Assembly: GCA_964613585.1 (NCBI GenBank)
Contig: CAZTHL010000013.1
Location: 1-57,383 of the forward strand
Reading direction: 5' to 3'
DNA length: 57,383 nt
From: CAZTHL01 sp964613585
GTDB lineage: Bacteria; Pseudomonadota; Alphaproteobacteria; DSM-16000; Inquilinaceae
Shown here in pieces: positions 31,109 through 39,939 of this stretch. Positions within the stretch are counted from its first letter, which is position 1. Every line of letters starts with the position of its first letter. The notes below the pieces were generated by a model. It ran no database searches and was not told the origin of the DNA. It worked only from the letters and a program-made list of their open reading frames with translations. Made by a program: the position numbers and the translations under genes.

Positions 31109-32590
31109 ATGCGCGACCTTGACGGGGTGACCGAGGGCACGGTGCCGGCGCCGCCGTCGCGCCGCGAGCCGGCCGGGGCGCTGCCGCTGTGCGTCGACCT
31201 CGACGGTACGCTGGTGCTGACCGACACGTTGGTGGAGAACGTGCTCGGCCTGCTCGCCGCGCCGCGCTCGCTGCTCGCCCTGCCCGGCTGGCTCGCCCGC
31301 GGCAAGGCCGGGTTCAAGGCAGCCGTCGCCGAGGCGGCGACCCTGGACGCCGCGCTCCTGCCGTACAACCAGCCGCTGCTCCGCTGGCTCGAGGGCGAGC
31401 GCGCGCGCGGCCGGCCGCTGATCCTGGTCACCGCCGCCCATCGCAGCATCGCCGAGCGGGTGGCCGGCCATCTCGGCCTGTTCGACGAGGTGATCGCCAC
31501 CGACGGCGCCGACAACCTGCGCGGCGAGCGCAAGGCCGAACGGCTGGTCGAGCGCTTCGGCACCGGCGGCTTCGCCTACGCCGGCAACGACGCCACCGAC
31601 CTCAAGGTGTGGGCCCGGTCGGGCGCCGCCGTGCTGGTGGACACGCCGCCGGGGGTCACCCGCCGGGCCCGCGCGCTCGGCCCCATCGAGCAGGTCTTCG
31701 ACGACCGGCCGAGCCGGCTCGCCGCCCTGGTGACCGCGCTCCGCCCCTATCAGTGGGCCAAGAACCTGCTGGTCTTCGTGCCGATCCTGACCGCCAACGC
31801 GATCGGCGACGTGATCGCCTGGAGCCAGGCGGTCCTCATGTTTCTGGCCTTCTGCGCCACCGCCTCGGCGATCTATCTGATCAACGACCTGACCGATCTC
31901 GCCGCCGACCGCCAGCACGAGCGCAAGCGCCGCCGGCCGTTCGCCAGCGGCGCCCTGCCCGCGGCCTACGGCCTCGCCGCGGCCCCCCTGCTGCTGCTGG
32001 CCGGCACGGCGCTGGGGCTGGCCAGCGGCGCGCTCCTCGTGCTCGCCGTCTACGCCGCCGTCTCCTTCAGCTACTCGATCAAGCTGAAGGAACTGCCGCT
32101 GGTCGACCTGTTCGCCCTCGCCGCCCTGTACACCTTGCGGCTGTTCGGCGGCGGCGAGGCGACCGGCTACACGGTGTCCCTGTGGCTGCTCGCCTTCTCC
32201 AGCTTCTTCTTCCTCAGCCTGGCCATCATCAAGCGGGCGGCGGAGCTGATGGCGCTCCGGGCGCGCCAGGGCCGCCGGGCGGCACGGCGCGGCTACAGCA
32301 CCGAGGACCTGGAGATCCTGCAGGCCATGGGCGTCGGCGCCAGCTTCGTCTCGAGCATGGTGCTGGCGCTGTACGTCCAGAGCGACGTGGTGGCCGGCCA
32401 TTACGGCCGACCGGAGGTGCTGTGGGCGATCGTGCCGCTGATGCTGTTCTGGCAATGCCGGGTCTGGCTGTCGACGGCGCGCGGCTACATGCACGACGAC
32501 CCGATCATCTACGCCGCGAAGGACTGGGTGTCCCGGCTGGTCGTCCTGTGCCTGTTCGGCACCCTGCTGCTCGCCAAGCTGCCCGCATGA
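31109..32590 (+). CDS. HAD phosphatase-UbiA prenyltransferase fusion (decaprenyl-phosphate phosphoribosyltransferase-like)
   Basis: 493 residues in two parts. Residues about 25-200 are a HAD hydrolase (DLDGTLVLTDTL, LVTAAH, GNDATDLKVWA). Residues about 210-493 are a multi-pass UbiA prenyltransferase: RPYQWAKNLLVFVP, NDLTDLAADRQHERKRRRPF with the Asp-rich motif, and YSIKLKELPLVDLFALAALY. The combination is seen in enzymes like DprE-pathway DPPR synthase and NoeC, which put phosphoribose on polyprenyl phosphate; the HAD part could then remove the 5-phosphate. It overlaps the next gene by 4 bases (ATGA). Confidence 0.9.
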   Translation: MRDLDGVTEGTVPAPPSRREPAGALPLCVDLDGTLVLTDTLVENVLGLLAAPRSLLALPGWLARGKAGFKAAVAEAATLDAALLPYNQPLLRWLEGERARGRPLILVTAAHRSIAERVAGHLGLFDEVIATDGADNLRGERKAERLVERFGTGGFAYAGNDATDLKVWARSGAAVLVDTPPGVTRRARALGPIEQVFDDRPSRLAALVTALRPYQWAKNLLVFVPILTANAIGDVIAWSQAVLMFLAFCATASAIYLINDLTDLAADRQHERKRRRPFASGALPAAYGLAAAPLLLLAGTALGLASGALLVLAVYAAVSFSYSIKLKELPLVDLFALAALYTLRLFGGGEATGYTVSLWLLAFSSFFFLSLAIIKRAAELMALRARQGRRAARRGYSTEDLEILQAMGVGASFVSSMVLALYVQSDVVAGHYGRPEVLWAIVPLMLFWQCRVWLSTARGYMHDDPIIYAAKDWVSRLVVLCLFGTLLLAKLPA

Positions 32591-33021
32591 CCCCCCCGGA
32601 CGCCTCCCGTCCCGGCGCCGCGGGCGCCCTCGGGCGCCGCCGCGCCGTCGATTTGCCGGCGCTGCTGCTCATCGGGCTCAGCGTGACCCTGTCGGCGATC
32701 GCCCAGATTCTGCTCAAGCTCGGCATGTCGGGCGAGGCGGTGGGCGCCGCTCTGGCGAATGGCGACGCCCGGACCATCGCCTGGACCATGGCGACCACGG
32801 CGGAGGTGCTTCTCGGCCTCGGCCTGTACGGCCTGGGCGCCGTGTCGTGGCTGCTCGTGCTGGCCCGTGTGGACGTGACCCAGGCCTACCCCTTCGTCGG
32901 CCTGGGCTTCCTGCTCACCATGGCGCTCGGGGCCGTGATCCTGGGCGAGACCGTGACCCCGGTCCGCCTCCTTGGCACCGTCCTCGTGGCCGTGGGCGTG
33001 CTCCTGGTCTCGCGCAGCTGA
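32587..33021 (+). CDS. SMR/EamA-like four-helix membrane protein (candidate lipid-sugar flippase)
   Basis: 144 residues, four membrane segments, in the small multidrug resistance/ArnE-ArnF style: LSVTLSAIAQILLKLGM in helix 1, YGLGAVSWLLVLARVDVTQA before helix 3, YPFVGLGFLLTMALGAVILGE and LLGTVLVAVGVLLVS at the end. In an operon with a UbiA-type enzyme and a GT39-type transferase, the natural guess is that it moves the polyprenyl-phosphate sugar to the periplasmic face, as ArnE/F do for L-Ara4N lipid. ATG overlaps the stop of the previous gene. Confidence 0.82.
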   Translation: MTPPDASRPGAAGALGRRRAVDLPALLLIGLSVTLSAIAQILLKLGMSGEAVGAALANGDARTIAWTMATTAEVLLGLGLYGLGAVSWLLVLARVDVTQAYPFVGLGFLLTMALGAVILGETVTPVRLLGTVLVAVGVLLVSRS

Positions 33022-33167
33022 TGACGACGCGGGTCCGGCCCCGCGCCATGGCGCGGACCGGGCATGGGCGGCGGCGTCGCCGGCCAATGGCGTTGGCGGG
33101 TCCGTCGCCGGACGGTATCCTGCGGCATCGGGCGGAAGCAGAACGGCCGGGGAGGCAAGGAGCCTTG

Positions 33168-33977
33168 ATGGACACGCGCATCGGCGTCACCGGCCGCGAC
33201 GACGTGCCGAGCCAGGGCCGGGAGGTCGGGCGTGCGCGGCGCCGGCTGATCGGCCTGCTCACGCTCGGGCTGGCGCTGGCCGTGCCGGGAGCCGCGGCCG
33301 GCACCGAGCCGGCGTCCGGGGACTGGGTGGTGCTGTGCCACGATCCGGGTCGGCAGCTGGTGCAGCGCACCCTGGCGGCGGACTGCGCCGGCGAGATCGT
33401 CAGCGAGGACGAGGCGCGGGCGATCCGGGCCCGGCGCCTCGGCGGCGCCTTCCTTGGGCTGCCCGACGCCTCCCCGCCGCGGCTGCCGGGCGAGGCCCGC
33501 GCGCCGGCCGCCGCGCCCGCCGGCAGGCCGTACCGGCAGGTCCATCGCGACTGGGTGGTGCTGTGCAGCGACCGGCCGGTCGACGGGGTCTCGGCGCGCT
33601 GCGGCATGCTCGCGGCCGCCTCGACGGCCGGGCAGAGCGTCCAGGTGCTGCCCTACGGCGACCGTCCGCAGCTCGCTCTCACGTTGCGCGCGCCGAGCTT
33701 CGATCACCGCGCCGGCGTGATGCTGCGGATCGACGCGCAGGCTCCGCTGATGCTGGCCGAAGGCGGACGCGGCCTCGGCGTGCACCGTGAGGCGGCTGCC
33801 GCCTTCGTGACCGACGCCGCCGTCAACCGGGCGCTGCTGCGCCAGGCCGCTGCCGGGCGCTGGCTCAGCCTCTCCTATCGGAGCCTGACCGGGGACACGG
33901 TGCGCCGGCGCTTCAGCCTGCTCGGCTTCACGGCCGCCCTCGAGGATCTGCGGCGGGTCGCCGGATCGCCGCGCTGA
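33168..33977 (+). CDS. IalB-like (invasion-associated locus B) exported protein
   Basis: 269 residues. A basic N-terminus and a hydrophobic signal (RRRLIGLLTLGLALAVPGAAAG) are followed by two segments that each contain a WVVLC phrase: GDWVVLCHDPG and HRDWVVLCSDRP. The second opens an IalB-type domain (SARCGMLAAASTAGQSVQVL, then FVTDAAVNRALLRQAAAG). IalB proteins are exported and of uncertain role; the family is typical of Alphaproteobacteria. ATG 33168 has AAGGAG at a suitable distance. The first half may be a degenerate duplicate of the start of the domain. Convergent with cheR. Confidence 0.75.
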   Translation: MDTRIGVTGRDDVPSQGREVGRARRRLIGLLTLGLALAVPGAAAGTEPASGDWVVLCHDPGRQLVQRTLAADCAGEIVSEDEARAIRARRLGGAFLGLPDASPPRLPGEARAPAAAPAGRPYRQVHRDWVVLCSDRPVDGVSARCGMLAAASTAGQSVQVLPYGDRPQLALTLRAPSFDHRAGVMLRIDAQAPLMLAEGGRGLGVHREAAAAFVTDAAVNRALLRQAAAGRWLSLSYRSLTGDTVRRRFSLLGFTAALEDLRRVAGSPR

Positions 33978-33990
33978 ACGACGGGCCGGT

Positions 33991-34010
33991 CCCGGCGCCG
34001 GCGCGCCGGG
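33991..34010. terminator. GC-rich hairpin between convergent genes
   Basis: CCCGGCGC and GCGCCGGG form perfect 8-bp arms around a 4-base loop in the 39 bp between the convergent IalB-like gene and cheR. There is no T tract on either side. Position argues for a two-way terminator. Confidence 0.45.
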
Positions 34011-34016
34011 GTCGCG

Positions 34017-34868
34017 TCACACAGCCCGCCGCAGCCCGGCGCCGGCCGCGGCGGCCGCGCCGGTCGGCTCGTAAATGCCGCGCTGCCCGTCCACGGGCCG
34101 GAAGCGGTTGGTGATGCCGAGCACGGTCTCGGCGCCGCCCAGGTAGAGCACGCCGTCCGGCGGCATCAGCCGGGCGATGCCGTCGAGCACCTTGGCCTTG
34201 GTCGGCTGGTCGAAATAGATCAGAACGTTGCGGCAGAACACGATGTCGAACTTGCCGAGCGGAGTCAGGTCGGTCAGCAGGTTGAACTCGCGGAACTGCA
34301 CCATCTTGCGGATATCGGGGTTGAGCTCCCACTTGTCGCCGTGCTGACTGAAGTACTTGACCAGGAGGGTGATCGGCAGGCCGCGCTGCACCTCGAACTG
34401 CGAGTAGACGCCGGCGCGCGCCTTCTTCAGGATCTCGGTCGACAGATCGGTGGCGACGATCTCGATGCTCCACCCGCTCAGCTTGGCCCCCTGCTCCTTC
34501 AGCAGCATGGCGATGGTGTAGGGCTCCTGCCCGCTCGAGCAGGCGGCCGACCAGATGCGGATGCGCCGCTGCGCCGACCGGGCCGCCAGCATCGCCGGCA
34601 GCGTCCGCTCCGCGAGCTGCTCGAACGGCCGGCCGTCGCGGAAGAATGAGGATTCGTTCGTGGTCATGGCCTCGGTGATGTGGGCCACCAGCCGCTCGTC
34701 CCGGCGACCGCGCACGGCAGCCACCAGGTCCTGGACGCTCTTCAGGTTCCACTTTCGGGCGACCGGCATGAGCCGGGACTCGAGCAGGTAGGCCTTGTCG
34801 CGAGTCAGCACCAGGCCGGAGCGCTGCTTGAGCAGCGTTTGCAGCAGGTCGAAGTCCTCGGCTCTCAC
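34017..34868 (-). CDS. cheR: Chemotaxis protein methyltransferase CheR
   Basis: 283 residues from GTG 34868, with GAGGAA about 7 bases upstream; no ATG is well placed. The N-terminal helical domain (FDLLQTLLKQRSGLVL; MTTNESSFFRDGRPFE) is followed by the SAM-binding domain (IRIWSAACSSGQEPYTIAML, VATDLSTEILKKARAG) and FDIVFCRNVLIYFD. It methylates glutamates on chemoreceptors using S-adenosylmethionine. It is the last gene of the cheA-W-Y-B-R operon, 19 bp after cheB. No receptor gene is in the window. Confidence 0.96.
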   Translation of the reverse strand: MRAEDFDLLQTLLKQRSGLVLTRDKAYLLESRLMPVARKWNLKSVQDLVAAVRGRRDERLVAHITEAMTTNESSFFRDGRPFEQLAERTLPAMLAARSAQRRIRIWSAACSSGQEPYTIAMLLKEQGAKLSGWSIEIVATDLSTEILKKARAGVYSQFEVQRGLPITLLVKYFSQHGDKWELNPDIRKMVQFREFNLLTDLTPLGKFDIVFCRNVLIYFDQPTKAKVLDGIARLMPPDGVLYLGGAETVLGITNRFRPVDGQRGIYEPTGAAAAAGAGLRRAV

Positions 34869-34887
34869 GGTCGCTTCCTCGTCGCCC

Positions 34888-36045
34888 CTAGGCCGCCGTC
34901 CGCAAGGAGAGCTTGCGCACGAAGGGCCCGATTTCGTTGACCGGCAGTATGGCGTTGCAGGTGCCATCGGCCGCGACGGCTCCGGGCATGCCCCACACGA
35001 CGCTGGTCGCCTCGTCCTGGGCCACGACCACGCCGCCGCTCCTGGCCACGTCGCGGCAGCCACGCATGCCGTCCTGCCCCATTCCGGTCAGGATCACCGC
35101 CACCATCCGGGCGCCGTAGCTGGCGACAAGGCTGCGCATCATCGGGTCGACGGCGGGGCGGCAGAAGTTTTCCGGCGCGTCCTGGGAAATGCGGATCCGC
35201 CGGTCACCGGGCCCGCCGCGCACGGTCATGTGGAAGTCGCCGGGCGCGATGTAGCAGCGGCCGCCGACCACCGGGTCGCCGTCGGTCGGCTCGACGGTGT
35301 CAAGACCGCATTGGCGCCGGATATGCTCCGCCAGGATCGCGGTGAAGGTGGCCGGCATGTGCTGGGTGACCAGGATCGGCTGCCGGAAACCGCGCAGGTG
35401 GGACAGCACCTGGAACAGCGCCTGCGGCCCGCCGGTCGAGCTGCCGATGCCGATGACCTCCGGCGCCGCCGCGGTCGGCATCGGCCGCAGGCGGGCCGCC
35501 TGGGCCGCCTCGCGCGGGCCGGTCGCGGCCCCGCCCGCCCGCGGTGCCAGCGGCCGGGCGGCGTAGGCGCGCTTCAGCGAGGCCCCGCCGTCTTTTCGGG
35601 CCGCGGCGCCCAGGGCCGTGACCTTGGTGACGAGCTCGCGCTTGAAGACATCGGCGGCGCTCAGGTCGCGGCTGCTCGAGGGCTTGGCGACGTAGTCGGC
35701 GGCGCCGGCTGCGAGCGCGCGCAGGCTGATGTCGGCGTTGCGCGCCGTCAGCGTCGACGCCATGATGACTTTGGTATGTGGCGAGGCGGCAATGAGCCGC
35801 GGCAGCGCGGTCATGCCGTCCATCACCGGCATCTCGATGTCGAGCACGATGACATCGATGGGCTGCCGAGCGAGCGCGTTGAGCGCCATCTGCCCGTCGC
35901 CGACCGAGCTCACCACGCGGATCGAGGGATCGGCCTCCAGCGCCCGGGTCAACAGGCCCCGGATCACCGCGCTGTCGTCGACCACCATGACCCGGTACGG
36001 CTCGGCGGCCGGCGTGGCGGCTTGGGTGAGGGGCGTGCTGACCAT
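34888..36045 (-). CDS. cheB: Chemotaxis response regulator protein-glutamate methylesterase CheB
   Basis: 385 residues: a receiver domain (VMVVDDSAVIRGLL; phospho-Asp in VIVLDIEMPVMDG), a linker with an Arg/Ala-rich stretch around residues 165-190, and the methylesterase domain (GIGSSTGGPQALFQVL with the catalytic Ser, LVTQHMPATFTAIL with the His, LTGMGQDGMRG with the Asp). It removes methyl or amide groups from receptors when phosphorylated by CheA. It sits 26 bp downstream of cheY. Confidence 0.97.
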   Translation of the reverse strand: MVSTPLTQAATPAAEPYRVMVVDDSAVIRGLLTRALEADPSIRVVSSVGDGQMALNALARQPIDVIVLDIEMPVMDGMTALPRLIAASPHTKVIMASTLTARNADISLRALAAGAADYVAKPSSSRDLSAADVFKRELVTKVTALGAAARKDGGASLKRAYAARPLAPRAGGAATGPREAAQAARLRPMPTAAAPEVIGIGSSTGGPQALFQVLSHLRGFRQPILVTQHMPATFTAILAEHIRRQCGLDTVEPTDGDPVVGGRCYIAPGDFHMTVRGGPGDRRIRISQDAPENFCRPAVDPMMRSLVASYGARMVAVILTGMGQDGMRGCRDVARSGGVVVAQDEATSVVWGMPGAVAADGTCNAILPVNEIGPFVRKLSLRTAA

Positions 36046-36071
36046 GGCCGTTCCCGTGTTCGCGCGCCGGA

Positions 36072-36437
36072 TCAGACCAGACCGACCTGGGCGAACTTGG
36101 TGCGGATGATGTCGCTGTCGAACGGCTTCATGATGTATTCGTTGGCGCCGGAGGACAGCGCCTCCTGGATGTGGGCCAGGTCGTTCTCGGTGGTGCAGAA
36201 GACCACCCGGGGCGCGTCGCCGCCGGCCATCTTGCGCAGGCGGCGGAGGAACTCGATCCCCGTCATCACCGGCATGTTCCAGTCGAGCAGGATGGCGTCG
36301 GGCATGCCCTCGGCGCAGGCGTCCATGGCCTGCTTGCCGTCCTCGGCCTCGGCGCAGGAGAAGCCCAGGTCTTCCAGGATCTTTCGGGCGACCTTGCGCA
36401 CCACACGCGAGTCGTCGACGACCAGGCAGGTCTTCAT
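36072..36437 (-). CDS. cheY: CheY-like response regulator
   Basis: 121 residues, a single receiver domain: CLVVDDSRVVRKVARKIL, phospho-Asp in AILLDWNMPVMTG, the Thr in FCTTEND, and the lysine in YIMKPFD. No output domain. In the middle of the che operon it is the expected partner of CheA, acting on the flagellar motor or as a phosphate sink. The DW-NMPVM-x-G-x-EF-L form is typical of alphaproteobacterial CheY. Confidence 0.93.
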   Translation of the reverse strand: MKTCLVVDDSRVVRKVARKILEDLGFSCAEAEDGKQAMDACAEGMPDAILLDWNMPVMTGIEFLRRLRKMAGGDAPRVVFCTTENDLAHIQEALSSGANEYIMKPFDSDIIRTKFAQVGLV

Positions 36438-36483
36438 GAGCGCACCATGCGGTCCAAATGCCAGGCGGAGCGCGGGCCGGCCG

Positions 36484-36993
36484 TCAGGCCGCGTCGCGCG
36501 CCGTGAACTCGAGCAGCCGGGCGATGTCGAGCACCACGAGCAGGCGGTCGTCGAGCCGGTAGATGCCGAGCGAGATGTCGCGCCAGATCGGGTCCAGGGT
36601 CGCCGGGTTCCGCTCGAAGTCCCTGGTCGAGACGCGCAGGACCTCGCCGACGCTGTCGATGATCAGGCTGTACAGCTCGCCCTTGTGGTCGACGACGATG
36701 CTCATGTCCTTCTCGTCGCGCGGCCGCGGCTCCAGGCCGAGCCTGAGGCGCACGTCGATGGCGGTGACGATGCGGCCGCGCAGGTTGAGCGAGCCGGCGA
36801 CCTCGCGCGGCGCCAGCGGGATCCGGGTGATCCGCTGGGCCCCGAGCACGTCCTGGACCTGAAGGACCTCGATGCCGAACAGCTGTCCGGCGATGGTCAT
36901 CGTGATGTACTCAGCGTGCTCGGCGGTGCCGAGGTCGCCCCGGTCGGCGGCCACGGGCGCGGTCTCGCGACGCGGTGCAAGGCTGTTGCTCAT
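36484..36993 (-). CDS. cheW: Chemotaxis coupling protein CheW
   Basis: 169 residues with one CheW domain after a short disordered N-terminus: YITMTIAGQLFGIEVLQVQD, LAPREVAGSLNLRGRIVTAI, SIVVDHKGELYSLIIDSVGE. It bridges chemoreceptors and CheA in the signalling array. Its ATG overlaps the cheA stop codon by 4 bases, so the two proteins are made together. Confidence 0.96.
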   Translation of the reverse strand: MSNSLAPRRETAPVAADRGDLGTAEHAEYITMTIAGQLFGIEVLQVQDVLGAQRITRIPLAPREVAGSLNLRGRIVTAIDVRLRLGLEPRPRDEKDMSIVVDHKGELYSLIIDSVGEVLRVSTRDFERNPATLDPIWRDISLGIYRLDDRLLVVLDIARLLEFTARDAA

Positions 36994-39776
36994 GCGACAC
37001 CTCGGGCATCGGACAATGTATGGGACAGGGTCGACAGCAAGGCGTCGCGGTCGAGCTTGGCGACATAGTCGGTGAAGCCGGCCTCACGGCCGCGGGTAAG
37101 GTCCTGCGGCGTGGTGTGGGAGGACAGGGCGATCAGCGGCACGTCGCGCCAGCGCGAGCCCTGGCGCACGGCGCGGGCGAAGTCGAACCCGTTGGTGCCG
37201 GGCATCTCCAGGTCGCTGACGATGACGTCGTAACTGTTGCCGGCCTCGCAGAGGTCGAGCGCCTGATCGGCGGTCTCCACCGTGGTGACGCGGTAGCCGG
37301 CGACCGTCAGCAGTGGCGTCAGCATGTTTCGGAAGAAGGCGCTGTCATCGATCAGCAGGACGTGATGCTGCTGCTGCTCGCCGCCGACCTCGCCCTCGGC
37401 GCCGAACCAGTCCTGATAGGCCTGGGTCAGGTACAGGCCGGCGTCGATCACGTCGGTCGCCTTGCCGGCGATGATGGCGCTGCCGAGCAGGCCCTGGCGG
37501 TCGCCGGTCAGCTCCACCTGCAGGCACTGCTCGACGATATCGACGATCTCATCGACGATGAGGCCCATGGAGCGGTCGCCGTCGGCGAACACCAGCACCG
37601 GCCGGTGCCCCTCGGCCTCGAGCATGAAGCCCGGGTCGAACGGCACCAGCGGCATCAGCTTGCCCCGGTACTGGATCACCAGCTGGCCGTTCGACTGCTC
37701 CACCTTGGACAGGTCGACGTCCTCGAGCCGGGCCACCAGCGCCAGCGGCACCGCCTTGGGCGCGCCGTGCCCGGCGCGGAACAGCAACAGCGCGATGCTC
37801 TCCTCGCTGGCGTTGCGCTTGGTTGCCGCCGCGGCGCTCTCCAGGCCCTCGGCCATGGTGATCTCCCCGGTGGCCGAGGCGATCCCGTTGGGATCGAGGA
37901 TCATGATGACGCTGCCGTCGCCGAGGATGGTGTTGCCGGAGAACATGTCGATCTGGCGCAGGATGGGCGCCACCGGCTTGACCACGATCTCCTCGGTGTC
38001 GAACACGCGGTCGACGATGATGCCGAAGGTGTAGGTGCCGACCTGCGTGACGACGATGAACCCTTCCTGCTCCTCCGGCGTCTGAGCCTCGCCCAGCTTC
38101 AGCAGGGCGCGCAGGCTGACCAGCGGCAGCAGCCGGTTGCGCAGGCGCAGCACCGGCGTGCCGTGCAGCCGCTCGATCGAGTGCTCGCTCTGGCCGCCGG
38201 CGCGCACCAGCTCGACCACGCTCAGCTGCGGGATGGCGAAGCGCTCGCCGCCGCACTCGACGACCAGCGCCGAGACGATGGCCAGCGTCAGCGGGATCTT
38301 GATGATGAAGGTCGAGCCGCGTCCCTCGATCGACTTCAGCTCGATGGTGCCGCCGATCTTCTCGATGTTGGTGCGCACCACGTCCATGCCGACGCCGCGG
38401 CCGGAGACGTTGGTCACCTTCTCGGCGGTCGAGAACCCGGCCTTGAAGATGAACTGCTGGATCTGCTGCTCGGACAGGCCGGTCAGCTCGCCCTCGCTGA
38501 CCAGGCCGTTGGCCAGGGCCTTGGCCTTGATCTTCTCGATCGACAGGCCGCGCCCGTCGTCGGTGATCTCGATGATGATGTGCCCGCCTTCGTGATAGGC
38601 GTTGAGCCGGATCTTGCCGGTCTCCGGCTTGCCCGCGGCCAAGCGCTGCTCGGGCAGCTCGATGCCGTGGTCCCCGGAGTTGCGCACCATGTGGGTGAGC
38701 GGGTCCTTGATCAGGTCGAGGACCTGGCGGTCGAGCTCGGTGTCCTGTCCGAGCATCTGCAGCTCGATCTTCTTGTTGAGATCGCGGCAAAGATCGCGGA
38801 TCAGGCGCGGCAGCTTGGCCCAGGCGTTGCCGATCGGCTGCATTCGCGTCTTCATGACGCCTTCCTGCAGCTCCGAGGTCACGTGGTTGAGCCGCTGCAG
38901 CGGCGCCGCGAACTCGCTGTCCTTCTGGCTGCGCAGGATCTGCATGAGCTGATTGCGGGTCAGCACCAGCTCGGAGACCATGGTCATCAGGTTCTCGAGC
39001 AGCTCGACGTTCACGCGGATCGACTGGCTGCTGACCTGGCTCTCGCGCGCCTCGGCGGCCTCCGCCGGCTCCTTCTTGGCGACCGGGACCGGCGGCGACG
39101 CCTTCACCGGCTCCTGCTCGGGATCGGGCAGCGGATCCTCGGCCACGGCGACCGACGGCTCCAGCGGCGGCTCCGGCTCCGGCTCCGTCAGGTCTTCCGG
39201 GACCGGCGCGGGCGCCGCCTCAGCCGACGGATTGAGACGCGGGTCGTCATCAAGATTGTCGAGCTCGGCCGCCACCCGGGCGGTCGCGCGAGCCGCCCTG
39301 GCTGCGCGCTCCTCGCTGCTCTCCGCGGGCTCGACGGCCGGCGCCGGATCCGGATCCTTGGCCACGCCCGGCGGCCCGGCAGGCGGCGCCGCCCCGGATC
39401 CGCCGTCGGCCATGGCGTTCAGCCGGTTGATCAGGTCGGTGTCCTCGCCCGGCGGCTCGGCCTCGTTGGCCTCAAGCTCCGCCACCAGCGCCTTGATGGT
39501 GTCGAAGGACTCAAGGATCAGGGTGACCGCCTCGGCGGTCACCTCAAGCTCGCCGTCCCGAAACTTGCCGAGCACGTTCTCGGCCGCATGGGCCACCGTC
39601 TCCAGGCGCGGCAGCCCGAGAAAGCCGCACGTGCCCTTGATGGTGTGCACCAGCCGGAAGATGTTGCCGAGGAGCTCCGGATCGTTCGGGCTCTGCTCGA
39701 GCTTGACCAGCTCGACGTCGAGCACCGACAGATTTTCCGTCGTCTCCGTCAGGAATTCGCTTAGTAAATCGTCCAT
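36990..39776 (-). CDS. cheA: Hybrid chemotaxis histidine kinase CheA with C-terminal receiver
   Basis: 928 residues. Order: HPt domain (H44 in LVHTIKGTCGFLG), an Ala/Pro/Glu-rich linker (about 130-285), dimerisation and ATPase domains (LTHMVRNSGDHGIELPE, ITDDGRGLSIEKIKAKAL, SGRGVGMDVV), a CheW-like domain (RFAIPQLSVVELVRAG), a second CheW-like domain (LRNRL... then VPLALVARLEDVDL and GLIVDEIVDIVEQ), and a receiver (VLLIDDSAFFRNML; phospho-Asp in VIVSDLEMPGTNG). Standard CheA is shorter and lacks the receiver, so this is the hybrid type found in several alphaproteobacterial clusters. The start is ATG 39776; upstream in-frame codons to 39881 add unrelated residues. Confidence 0.95.
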   Translation of the reverse strand: MDDLLSEFLTETTENLSVLDVELVKLEQSPNDPELLGNIFRLVHTIKGTCGFLGLPRLETVAHAAENVLGKFRDGELEVTAEAVTLILESFDTIKALVAELEANEAEPPGEDTDLINRLNAMADGGSGAAPPAGPPGVAKDPDPAPAVEPAESSEERAARAARATARVAAELDNLDDDPRLNPSAEAAPAPVPEDLTEPEPEPPLEPSVAVAEDPLPDPEQEPVKASPPVPVAKKEPAEAAEARESQVSSQSIRVNVELLENLMTMVSELVLTRNQLMQILRSQKDSEFAAPLQRLNHVTSELQEGVMKTRMQPIGNAWAKLPRLIRDLCRDLNKKIELQMLGQDTELDRQVLDLIKDPLTHMVRNSGDHGIELPEQRLAAGKPETGKIRLNAYHEGGHIIIEITDDGRGLSIEKIKAKALANGLVSEGELTGLSEQQIQQFIFKAGFSTAEKVTNVSGRGVGMDVVRTNIEKIGGTIELKSIEGRGSTFIIKIPLTLAIVSALVVECGGERFAIPQLSVVELVRAGGQSEHSIERLHGTPVLRLRNRLLPLVSLRALLKLGEAQTPEEQEGFIVVTQVGTYTFGIIVDRVFDTEEIVVKPVAPILRQIDMFSGNTILGDGSVIMILDPNGIASATGEITMAEGLESAAAATKRNASEESIALLLFRAGHGAPKAVPLALVARLEDVDLSKVEQSNGQLVIQYRGKLMPLVPFDPGFMLEAEGHRPVLVFADGDRSMGLIVDEIVDIVEQCLQVELTGDRQGLLGSAIIAGKATDVIDAGLYLTQAYQDWFGAEGEVGGEQQQHHVLLIDDSAFFRNMLTPLLTVAGYRVTTVETADQALDLCEAGNSYDVIVSDLEMPGTNGFDFARAVRQGSRWRDVPLIALSSHTTPQDLTRGREAGFTDYVAKLDRDALLSTLSHTLSDARGVA

Positions 39777-39939
39777 CGCGCGTCCCCGCGGCGCTACCCA
39801 TCCCCGAATAGAGCCAAACGCGACAAAGACCGAGATCGAGACGCGCCGCTCCAGTGCCCAATGACACTGGCAGGCGGCCATTAAGATCTTGTAAAATCGC
39901 CGGAAGAATCAAAGAATCCCAACCCGGGAACCGCCGCGG

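Noticed and set aside
36975..39764. A 929-codon plus-strand open frame opposite cheA
   Set aside because: Pure shadow of cheA; low-complexity Leu/His/Gln/Asp sequence, no start signal.
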